A DNA stretch of 64,000 nucleotides from Singulisphaera acidiphila DSM 18658 (GTDB taxonomy: Bacteria > Planctomycetota > Planctomycetia > Isosphaerales > Isosphaeraceae): NCBI RefSeq assembly GCF_000242455.2, contig NC_019892.1:2976001-3040000 (forward strand). Direction: 5' to 3'. Of the stretch, positions 27,042 to 35,225 are shown piece after piece. Every line of letters begins with the position of its first letter. Positions within the stretch are counted from its first letter, which is position 1. The notes below the pieces were generated by a model. It had not been told where the DNA came from. It did no database searches and worked only from the letters and a program-made list of their open reading frames with translations. A program made the translations under genes and the position numbers.

Positions 27042-28037
27042 ATGAACGAATCACAGATACAAATCTCTCCCCTGGCTGTACCGGGTCAACAATGGCATGA
27101 TGGCGCACCATTCCCACTGGCATGGGAGTGTGCCACACCGGCCGTCGACTTCGAGACCATTGAGGCCTGGATCGGGTTGAACCGCGGAGAATTCTGCGAC
27201 CAGGCCCACCGCCACGGTGCCGTCCTCTTCCGAGGCTTCCCGCTGGCCTCGGCCGAGGATTTCGACCGATTCATCGCGGCCTTCGAGTTCGAGAATTTCC
27301 CGTACGAAGATTCGCTGTCGAACGCGGTTCGAGTCAATCGTACACCTCGCGTTTTCACGGCGAATGAAGCCCCTTCGACGGTCGAGATTTTCTTGCACCA
27401 TGAGATGGCGCAAACCCCACGCTATCCGAGCCGGCTCTTTTTCTTCTGTGAGCAGCCGGCAGAGCAGGGGGGAGCGACGCCAATCTGTCGATCCGACCTA
27501 CTCTGGAGTCGACTGGTCGAGCGTTGTCCCGACTTCGCCCAAGCTTGTGTGGAGAAAGGGCTGACCTATTCCAACGTCATGCCCTCCTCGAACGATCCGA
27601 ACTCAGGGATGGGGCGGAGTTGGCAGAGCACCCTCCGCGCCAACACCCGCGAAGAGGCCGAGCAACGTCTCAAAAATCTGGGCTATCACTGGGAGTGGCT
27701 CGACGACGGCTGCCTCCGCGCGACGACCCCCGTCCTTCCCGCAGTCCACACGCTCGCGCCCGGCCGAAGCTCCTTCTTCAATCAGTTGATCGCAGCCTAC
27801 TGTGGCTGGAAGGACAGCCGCAACGATCCGGCAAAATCGATCACGTTCGGCGATGGCGCCCCTCTGGACGGAACCGCCGTGCAAGTCGCCATCGCACTGG
27901 CGGAGGAACTCACCTTCGACATTCCCTGGCAACAAGGGGACGTCGCACTCGTGGACAACCTCGTCGCCATGCACGGTCGACGGACTTTCTCGGGGCCGCG
28001 AAAGATCCTCGCTTCGCTCGCATGCCCAAATACATAG
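27042..28037 (+). CDS. TauD/TfdA-family Fe(II)/2-oxoglutarate dioxygenase
   Basis: A 331-residue non-haem iron oxygenase. The iron ligands fit H119-x-E121 (LHHEMAQTPRYP) and His311 (NLVAMHGRR), with Arg320 placed to bind 2-oxoglutarate. The H-x-E variant with RYPSRLFFFCEQPA resembles SyrP/clavaminate-synthase-like members that hydroxylate amino acids or small metabolites, rather than taurine dioxygenase itself. It lies 21 bases after the aldo/keto reductase gene. No biosynthetic cluster is seen, so the substrate is unknown. Confidence 0.9.
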   Translation: MNESQIQISPLAVPGQQWHDGAPFPLAWECATPAVDFETIEAWIGLNRGEFCDQAHRHGAVLFRGFPLASAEDFDRFIAAFEFENFPYEDSLSNAVRVNRTPRVFTANEAPSTVEIFLHHEMAQTPRYPSRLFFFCEQPAEQGGATPICRSDLLWSRLVERCPDFAQACVEKGLTYSNVMPSSNDPNSGMGRSWQSTLRANTREEAEQRLKNLGYHWEWLDDGCLRATTPVLPAVHTLAPGRSSFFNQLIAAYCGWKDSRNDPAKSITFGDGAPLDGTAVQVAIALAEELTFDIPWQQGDVALVDNLVAMHGRRTFSGPRKILASLACPNT

Positions 28038-28116
28038 CAAGGACGACGGACCAGGCGATCCAAAACTTGCAGACAATCCTGTCAAACAAGTCGCCAACAA
28101 CGGGCATTAGCCGATT

Positions 28117-28193
28117 GAGAACGAGAGCGGTCACCCATTCGGCTGCGTTCCCTGGGAAGCCTGGGTCCCCAACCTCCGAAAACCGCTCTCAAA
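28117..28193. repeat. imperfect inverted-repeat element with GAGAGCGG ends
   Basis: GAGAGCGGT at 28123-28131 faces CGAAAACCGCTCTCA at 28177-28191 across a G/C-rich interior. The right arm is identical over 15 bases to the right arm of the hairpin at 25919-25975. Two copies about 2.2 kb apart suggest a small dispersed repeat. Confidence 0.55.
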
Positions 28194-28296
28194 TCTTCGA
28201 CCAATTGCATCGCTATGGACAAATGTATCGCTCGCCGGTAACGTTGCCAAACTGGTGACGATCTTCAAGTTTACTTGTGATTTCAGGGAGGGGACC

Positions 28297-28797
28297 ATGA
28301 GCTTTGGCAAATCGATCGTGCCCGAATTCGATCAGGAGATGGCGAACACGCGGAAGGTTCTCGAGCGCATTCCGGATGACAAGCTCGACTGGAAGGCCCA
28401 CCCCAAGTCCAACACGATTGGCTGGGTGGGAGCGCACCTGGCTGAGATTCCGGGTTGGGTTCCAGGCACGCTGCAGCACGAGACCTGGGATATCAATCCC
28501 GTGGGAGGCGAGCCTTACCAGACCCCGAAGGCGACCAGCCGACAGCAACTGCTTGAGATTTTCGACAAGAACGTCGCGGCGGCCCGCGAAGCCCTCGCGT
28601 CGACAACGGACGAAGCGTTCGAACAGCAATGGTCACTGCTTTCCCAAGGCCAGACCATCTTGACCATGCCCCGCACCGCGGTCATTCGAAGCTTGGTGGT
28701 CAACCACACGATTCATCACCGGGCTGTTCTCTGTGTCTATCTGCGATTGAACGACATCCCCGTCCCGGGAATGTATGGTCCCTCAGGCGACGAATGA
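28297..28797 (+). CDS. DinB-family protein
   Basis: A 166-residue four-helix-bundle protein of the DinB/YfiT type, a fold used by metal-dependent thiol transferases such as bacillithiol S-transferases and by many uncharacterised proteins. Likely metal ligands are His in WVGAHLAEI near residue 47 and the pair in VNHTIHHRAVL near 136-141. Family sequence WKAHPKSNTIGWV is near the start. A GGGAGGGG site lies just before ATG 28297, which is preferred over the upstream in-frame start. It is a single gene, converging with the small protein downstream. Confidence 0.88.
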   Translation: MSFGKSIVPEFDQEMANTRKVLERIPDDKLDWKAHPKSNTIGWVGAHLAEIPGWVPGTLQHETWDINPVGGEPYQTPKATSRQQLLEIFDKNVAAAREALASTTDEAFEQQWSLLSQGQTILTMPRTAVIRSLVVNHTIHHRAVLCVYLRLNDIPVPGMYGPSGDE

Positions 28798-28864
28798 CGC
28801 GAAGCGTGCGCCACGGTGAACCTTGAAGACAAAGTTCGGCTCACCCTTGGCGCGGTTTGAGCGA

Positions 28865-29203
28865 TCACACAGCCTTGTGCGAGTTCCGAGCCTTCGCGTT
28901 GCGCTTGGTGGCAGGGACGGGGGTCGTTTCCTGCCCCAGCGGCTTCCAGCTGAGTTGAACGAGTGCTTGTCCGGTGATCGGATCGGTCGTTCCGAGGTCG
29001 ACAACGTCCGTGAGCGAGACGAGGACCGAATCCCCCCCTTTGACGTAGGAGGGCTGCTGGCCCGCCCGAGACTGGGAGAGCGCAAAGAGAACGGTGTCTC
29101 CAACCGCGAGCGAGCCGCCAGGGGGCAACGGGACAACGGCCCCGCAACTTCGGCCTCGCTCGATTTCAGAGATTCGTTCTTCGTTTGCTGGGTAGCTATT
29201 CAT
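28865..29203 (-). CDS. small hypothetical protein
   Basis: A 112-residue protein of unknown function. The middle (residues 33-88) is rich in predicted strands, with GDTVLFAL, SVLVSLTDVVDLG and ALVQLSW, suggesting a small beta-barrel. The C-terminus is basic (KRNAKARNSHKAV). No signal peptide is seen and the ribosome site is weak. Coding character is plausible from its composition. It cannot be assigned to a family by eye. Confidence 0.5.
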   Translation of the reverse strand: MNSYPANEERISEIERGRSCGAVVPLPPGGSLAVGDTVLFALSQSRAGQQPSYVKGGDSVLVSLTDVVDLGTTDPITGQALVQLSWKPLGQETTPVPATKRNAKARNSHKAV

Positions 29204-30006
29204 AGAGTGGTCCGCCCAAAGGTTAGAGGTCCAGTCAGCAATCGCACGGCGGGCGCATCTTTAAGACACGATTAAGAACGGACCGAACTGGCCCGGTCGA
29301 CGTATGGGTTTGATTCGCCAGAACGCTTCTGAAGCGGCTCGAGGTCAATCACGAAGTTTATGCTGCCGGTCTCCGCCTCGTCCAATCGGCGGCTCTCCTG
29401 GGGAGCGGTCTGCTTTCCGGTGGGGAAGGCGCGGGGATCATGATGACAAAGTCACCTGCCAGTGTCGGCCGATGAACCTTTCGAATCCCATCCCAATCGG
29501 AATGAACCGGGGTCGATCCCTTCGGCCCTCCGCTTCCGGGTGCCCCTGCTGAAAACCGTGCTCTCCCAAGGATGATCCGAGGCGGCAATTTCGGCGAGTT
29601 TCGCTTTCGAATCCGTTCCGTGCCCGTTCGGAGTTAGCTGATCCACGTACGGCTTTTTATCCAAATTTGAATAAGGCATCAAAAGCATGGCGACCCTCAG
29701 GGCATAATTCTCGGGGTCGTAAACAGGCGAATTCCGCGGAAATCCCGAATGAGAATGAAACCTGCGGGAGAAAACCGTACAGAACTACGACCGAATCCAG
29801 AAAACAAACCATTCCACACCGTCCGTTGCCCCATCTAAAAGCATACCAAAACCTCGGATCACTGGATAGAACCTCGCGGTCGTTGCTCGGACGAGTCGCT
29901 ACGGTTAAGGTGGGGCGAGGGTCTTGGGAGCGGCACCAGTTCCGATTCAAACGGCCGCTCCTGAACGGCCACATTTTTACGTTATGTTCACAGAAGAGAA
30001 TACCTC
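29204..30006. other. 803-base gene-poor region
   Basis: No believable coding frame is seen. The stretch around 29690-29840 is relatively AT-rich. The right end must carry the promoter and leader of the glycosidase gene, whose GTG start at 30007 lacks a strong ribosome site. Confidence 0.45.
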
Positions 30007-32187
30007 GTGCAGACAAAAAGGCTTGGTTGGCGCGTCGTGGGATTAGCGGCCGGCGTGCTTGCGCTGACTCTCGGGCCCCGGGTGACGCAGGGGGACGAGA
30101 CGAAGACAGGGGCAAACGTCCCGGTCGAGATTTCGTTTCGAGCGGCCAGCGAACACGCCGACCCGTTTGGATTGACTCTCGACGTCCTCTTTCAAACGCC
30201 CACCGGCCGGTCGTTACGGGTGCCCGCATTCTGGGCGGGAAACGGGGCCTGGAAGGTCCGATATGCCTCGGGGGAGGTCGGGATTCACCGATACCGGTCA
30301 GAGTGCGCGGACGCAAACGACCAAGGGCTGCACGGGATTGAGGGACATGTCGAGATCGCGGCGTATGATGGCGGGAATCCCCTTTTCAAGCACGGTCCGA
30401 TTCGCGTGGCGGACGACCGTCGCCACTTCGAGCATACCGACGGAACTCCGTTCTTCTGGCTCGGCGACACCTGGTGGATGGGCCTCTGTCATCGCCTCCA
30501 CTTTCCCGATGAGTTTGCCCGCTTGACGACGGATCGGAAAGCGAAAGGTTTCACGGTCGTCCAGATCGTGGCCGGCCTCTATCCCGACATGCATCCGTTC
30601 GACCCTCGGGGTGCCAACGAAGCCGGTTTCCCGTGGGAGAAGGACTACGCCCGCATTCGCCCGGAGTATTTCGACGCGGCGGACGGCAGGATCCGACATC
30701 TCGTCGACCAGGGTCTCTCGCCTTGTATCGTAGGCATGTGGGGTTATTTCCAGCCCTGGATGGGGACCGAGAAGGCGAAAGCGCACTGGCGCTATCTCGT
30801 TGCCCGCTACGGCGCCTGGCCCGTGACCTGGTGCGTCGCGGGCGAAGCGAACCTGCCCTGGTATCTTGCCAAAGGGTTCCCCTTCGACGACCGCGAGCAA
30901 GTTCACGGGTGGACTGAGGTACTCCGCTACGTCCGTACCATCGACCCGTTTCGTCGCCCGTTGACGATCCACCCGACTGCGCTCGGGCCCTACACCGCCC
31001 GACATGCCACCGACGACTCAGGCCTGCTCGATTTTGACATGCTGCAAACCCCGCACGGACAGCGCGAGGCCGCCGACGTCACGCTCCAAGCTGCCCGCGA
31101 CTCGTATGCCGCCAAGCCGACGATGCCGGTCATTGATGGCGAAGCGAGTTATGAACAACTGCTTGGCCAGATCCCGGCCGAGTGGACTCGAGCAATGTTC
31201 TGGATCTGCATGGCCAGCGGCTCGGCCGGGCATACGTATGGAGCGAACGGGATCTGGCAGTGCAACCGCCGCGAGCAGCCGCACGGCAATTCGCCCACGG
31301 GAGGCACCTACGGCACGATTCCGTGGGACGACGCAATGAAGCTCCCGGGCTCATCGCAGGTCGGGGCTGGGAAGAAATTCCTCGAAGGATTTCCCTGGCA
31401 TCGCTTCGAGCCGCTCCCTGACTCGGTCGCCTGGGACGATCAGGCTCCGGATCCTGCGCCCGAATTGGGGCACTGGGTCTGGTTTCCCGAGGGGGATGCC
31501 CGACAGGACGCGCCGGTGGCAGCCCGGAGCTTCCGGAAGTCGATCGACCTACCCGCCGGGAAGGTGCGACGCGCCCGGTTGCGGATCGGGGCCGACGACC
31601 ACTTCACGGCCTGGGTCAACGGCCGGCAGGTCGGCGCCGCGGCAGGCTGGAAAGATCACGACCCCATCGACGTCACATCGGACCTGATCCCGGGGCGGAA
31701 CGCAATCGCCGTCCGGGTGGAAAATCGACCCGCCCCGGTCGCGCTCAATCCGGCCGGGTTGATCGCCGGCCTCTCGGTCGAATACGAGGACGGGCGCGTC
31801 GTCCGGCTCGGCACCGGACCGGACTGGCGCTCGAGCCGCGATGAAAGTCCTCAATGGCGTGAGCCCGGATTTGACGACTCCGGCTGGTCGACCGTCGCGG
31901 ACCTGGGGCCGGCTGGCAGCAATCCGTGGGGAGCCATCACATCTCGACCGCTCTTTCCGCCGCTCGCCTTCGGCCTGGCGGAAGGCCCGAAAATCATCTA
32001 TGCCTTGCACTCGAAGCCGATCCTGATCCGGGGCCTGACCGCCAACCGCTCGTATCGCCTGATCGGGTTCGATCCTGTCACAGGGCACTCACAACCCCTG
32101 GGCGAGATCAAGGCGGGCACCGATGGAACGGCTCGCCATCCAGGACCCGACCACGGCCACGACTGGGTCTTGGCCATCGTCCCTTGA
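30007..32187 (+). CDS. Exported DUF5060/DUF4038 glycoside-hydrolase-like protein
   Basis: A 726-residue exported protein. A signal peptide covers about residues 1-30. Residues 33-120 match the DUF5060 beta domain that precedes apiosidase-like enzymes (WAGNGAWKVRYASGEVGIHRYRS). Residues 130-450 are a DUF4038-type TIM barrel with FFWLGDTWWMGLCHRL and VTWCVAGEANLPWY, whose Glu is a likely catalytic acid. A galactose-binding-like domain follows at about 490-630, then a small C-terminal beta domain like those annotated as putative collagen-binding. Related enzymes remove sugars from plant polysaccharide side chains (GH140-like). Start is GTG 30007. A terminator lies about 195 bases after it. Confidence 0.85.
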   Translation: MQTKRLGWRVVGLAAGVLALTLGPRVTQGDETKTGANVPVEISFRAASEHADPFGLTLDVLFQTPTGRSLRVPAFWAGNGAWKVRYASGEVGIHRYRSECADANDQGLHGIEGHVEIAAYDGGNPLFKHGPIRVADDRRHFEHTDGTPFFWLGDTWWMGLCHRLHFPDEFARLTTDRKAKGFTVVQIVAGLYPDMHPFDPRGANEAGFPWEKDYARIRPEYFDAADGRIRHLVDQGLSPCIVGMWGYFQPWMGTEKAKAHWRYLVARYGAWPVTWCVAGEANLPWYLAKGFPFDDREQVHGWTEVLRYVRTIDPFRRPLTIHPTALGPYTARHATDDSGLLDFDMLQTPHGQREAADVTLQAARDSYAAKPTMPVIDGEASYEQLLGQIPAEWTRAMFWICMASGSAGHTYGANGIWQCNRREQPHGNSPTGGTYGTIPWDDAMKLPGSSQVGAGKKFLEGFPWHRFEPLPDSVAWDDQAPDPAPELGHWVWFPEGDARQDAPVAARSFRKSIDLPAGKVRRARLRIGADDHFTAWVNGRQVGAAAGWKDHDPIDVTSDLIPGRNAIAVRVENRPAPVALNPAGLIAGLSVEYEDGRVVRLGTGPDWRSSRDESPQWREPGFDDSGWSTVADLGPAGSNPWGAITSRPLFPPLAFGLAEGPKIIYALHSKPILIRGLTANRSYRLIGFDPVTGHSQPLGEIKAGTDGTARHPGPDHGHDWVLAIVP

Positions 32188-32382
32188 AGCCCACGTTCAC
32201 CCCTTTTTTTAAACCTCAGGGTCCGTCTGTCTCGAGACCGCTTCCGCGTGCCACCGAACCTTGGGATTCGCAGCGTGAAGTGGTCTTACGACCCCTGAGG
32301 GATTATCTTGGATCTCAAGGGAACTCTTTTCTCCAACCGAGCAGGGTCCAGTGAAGTTAGCGTGATACATACAAAAGGACGG

Positions 32383-32422
32383 AAGGGACCCGGGACTCAG
32401 GCGAGTCGCGGTCCCTTTTTTT
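32383..32422 (+). terminator. rho-independent terminator between glycosidase and hypothetical gene
   Basis: AAGGGACC at 32383-32390 pairs with GGTCCCTT at 32410-32417, with an inner GACTC/GAGTC pairing, followed by a T tract to 32422. It ends 30 bases before the next ATG, so it could also act within that gene's leader. Confidence 0.8.
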
Positions 32423-32451
32423 CCGCGATACTCTCCTGTCGAGGCTCGATC

Positions 32452-33384
32452 ATGGACGCCGACCAGAGCGACAGTCACCACAACTCGATCGATGCAACTC
32501 TCGCAAATCTTCTCAAAACACTTCCCAATCGTCCGCCCTGGTACGATCGCTGGCAAAGCCTGGGGCCCGACTCCTCAGAGACCGACCGGTTGTCGGTCTA
32601 TCAGGAGATCCGGGATTCCCAACTGCTTCCCGCCGACGCAGGTTTTCACTTGATTGCCTGGCAGGTTGACGCCCTCGCCAGCAAACACGCGGAGACCGCG
32701 CTTCGCGAACTCGACGACCGCCTGGAGGCCCTTGAAGCGGCCCACTCCTTGAACGAGGAAGGGGACTCGGAGTCGGGCGATACTTCGGAGGAACACGAGC
32801 GCGTTCTTGAAGAGTATCACCGCGCCTGGGCCGCGATCTTCACCGCCCAACTCGACGAACACGGTGAACACGAGATCGCGGAGCTCTTCCGAAAGAATCG
32901 CGAGGAGTTCGATCGGCGAAACGAGTCGGGCCGTCAGCTTTTCCAAGGTCCGCGAGATTTAGTCGACAGCCGCGACGCAAACTGGCTCGACTCCCTGATC
33001 GAGGCAGTGGGCGCATGCCTTGCAGCCGACAACCTCATGGGACCGCTGGGAATCCTCTATGGGGAAAAGGATGGGGACTGGGAAGTCGATATCTATCCAA
33101 CGCCCGTCGAACTGATCGGCGGCGCGGACGATGGGGCCGTGGTCTCTCCCGCGTTCTCGCTGGACCTGGAGGCGGTGCGCGCTGCATTCGAGCGGGTCGA
33201 GGACTTCGGCTGGACGACGATCGGCTGGCCGGACGGCAACGGCCCGTTTGTCTGGATCAAGGGAGCCTACCAGGGACACGAGCTTCTGCTCCGCGTTCTG
33301 GCACAGGCCCCCGAAGGGGAAGAACCGGGCTCGAAATTGCGGATGCCTGAAGCGTCGAAGGAGACTCCGGACGACCTGGAGTGA
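32452..33384 (+). CDS. conserved-type hypothetical protein
   Basis: A 310-residue acidic cytoplasmic protein with no recognised family. The first 160 residues are helical with charged stretches. The C-terminal half (about 165-275) looks like a compact alpha/beta domain with GILYGEKDGDWEVDIYPTPVELIGG and GPFVWIKGAYQGHELLLRVL. GAGG lies about eight bases before ATG 32452; the longer upstream frame passes through the terminator and is rejected. It converges with the SDR gene. Confidence 0.7.
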   Translation: MDADQSDSHHNSIDATLANLLKTLPNRPPWYDRWQSLGPDSSETDRLSVYQEIRDSQLLPADAGFHLIAWQVDALASKHAETALRELDDRLEALEAAHSLNEEGDSESGDTSEEHERVLEEYHRAWAAIFTAQLDEHGEHEIAELFRKNREEFDRRNESGRQLFQGPRDLVDSRDANWLDSLIEAVGACLAADNLMGPLGILYGEKDGDWEVDIYPTPVELIGGADDGAVVSPAFSLDLEAVRAAFERVEDFGWTTIGWPDGNGPFVWIKGAYQGHELLLRVLAQAPEGEEPGSKLRMPEASKETPDDLE

Positions 33385-33413
33385 ACCGTTCGCAAGCAGG
33401 TTGACATCGGCGT

Positions 33414-34172
33414 TTAACCGCGACCGACGAAGGGCATCTTCGTCGCCATCAAGGTCATGAAGAGGGCATTGGCCTGAAGAGGCAGGCTGGCCATGTACAG
33501 CACGGTTCGAGCGACATTCTCCACATCCATCGTCGGCTCGACGGCGCTCTCGCCATTCGCCTGGATCACCCCGTTTTTCATCCGGGCCGTCAATTCGGTC
33601 TCGGCATTGCCGATGTCGATCTGGCCGCAGGCGATGTCGTACTTGCGGCCGTCCAACGCCGTCGACTTGGTCAAGCCCGTGATCGCATGCTTGGTGGCCG
33701 TGTAAGGCGCGGAGTTCGGCCGGGGCGTGGTCGCCGAGATCGAGCCGTTGTTGATGATTCGGCCGCCCCTCGGTTCCTGGTCTTTCATAAGCCGGAAGGC
33801 CGCCTGGGTGCAGAGAAAGACGCCGGTCAGGTTGATATCGACGACCCGCTGCCACTGCTCAAACGTCAGATCCTCCAAGGGGACGGCCGGAGCACCCGTC
33901 CCGGCGTTGTTGAACAGCAGGTCGAGGCGTCCGAAAGCGTCCTTCGTCGTATCAAAGAGCGCCTGAACCGACGCAGGGGCGCTCACATCGGTGGGAACGG
34001 CGAGGGCACGTCCCCCAGCCGATCCCGCGTGCACGACAGTCTCGGCAAGAGCGTCCGACCTGCGTCCTGCCAGCACCACCGAATACCCGTCATGCAGGAG
34101 AGCCACGGCCGTCGCCCGGCCAATTCCCGACCCCGCACCCGTGACGATCGCGATCTTTCCCACCGAATTCAT
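33414..34172 (-). CDS. SDR-family short-chain dehydrogenase/reductase
   Basis: A 252-residue classical short-chain dehydrogenase. The cofactor loop TGAGSGIG is at residues 10-17 and NNAG is near 89. The catalytic triad is Ser in NNGSISA, Tyr and Lys in APYTATKHA. It oxidises or reduces an alcohol/carbonyl pair with NAD(P); Arg residues after the second strand (AGRRSD) suggest NADP(H) preference. Start at 34172 matches the family; an upstream extension to 34301 has no family support. Substrate unknown. Confidence 0.94.
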   Translation of the reverse strand: MNSVGKIAIVTGAGSGIGRATAVALLHDGYSVVLAGRRSDALAETVVHAGSAGGRALAVPTDVSAPASVQALFDTTKDAFGRLDLLFNNAGTGAPAVPLEDLTFEQWQRVVDINLTGVFLCTQAAFRLMKDQEPRGGRIINNGSISATTPRPNSAPYTATKHAITGLTKSTALDGRKYDIACGQIDIGNAETELTARMKNGVIQANGESAVEPTMDVENVARTVLYMASLPLQANALFMTLMATKMPFVGRG

Positions 34173-34494
34173 CGCGTTGACCACCCTCTTTTTATGGTTC
34201 TGGAACCCGTCAGCCACCAACGGGAATCTCGCGTCCCAAGCCCGAACTCGCTCGTGCTGGAAACACCGGCCAAGAGGAGGATAACATGGAGGTAGCGCCA
34301 ACCGCAGAGAGCGCGGCCCCTAATCTGTTCGTGATGAAAAGCCCCCCCGAAGCCAACGTAGGCTCAGCGTACTGCGGCGTAAAGAGCCTGAGCACGCATT
34401 TCTAACGCAAAATGGACGCATTTCTTCGGCTTGGTGCCATGCGCCGCAATTTGCATTTAAGAATGCGAGCGGGGCGGGTTGCCCTCCGAAGCTC
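34173..34494. other. intergenic region
   Basis: This lies between the SDR start and the end of the small membrane protein gene (both leftward). It should hold the SDR promoter. No gene is seen. Confidence 0.45.
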
Positions 34495-35049
34495 TTAGCC
34501 CGCAGACATTCGGCGAGGGTCCTTTTCTGATCCGCTACTCAATGGCCTTCGACGACGCCAGACTGAGCATGCAAGATTGCCGATGAGGAACGCGATGGCG
34601 AGGGAGATCAGCAGATGGAGGCCGCCCACGAAGAGGACGAATCGGCCCATATCCGACGGCTGACCGATCTCTCGGCCGAGGAAGCCTCCCTCAAACAGCA
34701 AACGGACCTGTCCCCAGATCGTCCGGGCAAAGACTGAGCACATGATGGCGCAAGCCCAGCCCGCGACTTCAAAACCGAGCCAAAACGTCCGCTTCACTCC
34801 CTGGCGTGAGACCAGCCGGAAGAGGCCGACCTCCAGCACAAGGATCAAAATGACGAGCCCGAGGTTGGGGAAACGGGGAGGGAGGGACTCACGCATAACG
34901 GACCAGGGATAAGAAGTCCAGAAAATGCTGATTTCTAAGGGAAAAACCGGGCGCAGTGCAGCCAGATCGGCGGCGATGACCACGATCAGGGCCATCTCCC
35001 AAGTGAGTGAGTGTCGCCGAGCGCGAATCGAATCGGAGGAAAGCAACAT
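34495..35049 (-). CDS. multi-pass membrane protein of unknown function
   Basis: A 184-residue integral membrane protein with about four spans (near residues 18-40, 62-82, 93-112 and 140-163) and a basic C-terminal tail (VWRRRRPLSSG). No family can be named. Similar small membrane proteins with this layout are common single genes in Isosphaeraceae, as far as I recall. It lies downstream of, but in the same direction as, the propeller-phosphoesterase gene, separated by about 176 bases. Confidence 0.6.
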   Translation of the reverse strand: MLLSSDSIRARRHSLTWEMALIVVIAADLAALRPVFPLEISIFWTSYPWSVMRESLPPRFPNLGLVILILVLEVGLFRLVSRQGVKRTFWLGFEVAGWACAIMCSVFARTIWGQVRLLFEGGFLGREIGQPSDMGRFVLFVGGLHLLISLAIAFLIGNLACSVWRRRRPLSSGSEKDPRRMSAG

Positions 35050-35225
35050 CTGGGTACGCCGCTTTCGTAGGGGAGGCTCACCAGTTCGTTACAGCCCGCT
35101 ACGACAATTGTCGCATCCCCAGCAATCGCGAACAAGCGGACTTACGCCGGTTTTCCGGTCCGATTCGACTCGCACCCCGTTCTCAATCTACCGCTGGATC
35201 GATCAGGCCGTGGAGTTCGGTCGGA

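Noticed and set aside
28809..28855. Imperfect inverted repeat (GCGCCA...TGGCGC) between DinB and the small hypothetical gene
   Set aside because: The pairing is interrupted and has no T tract; too weak to call a terminator.
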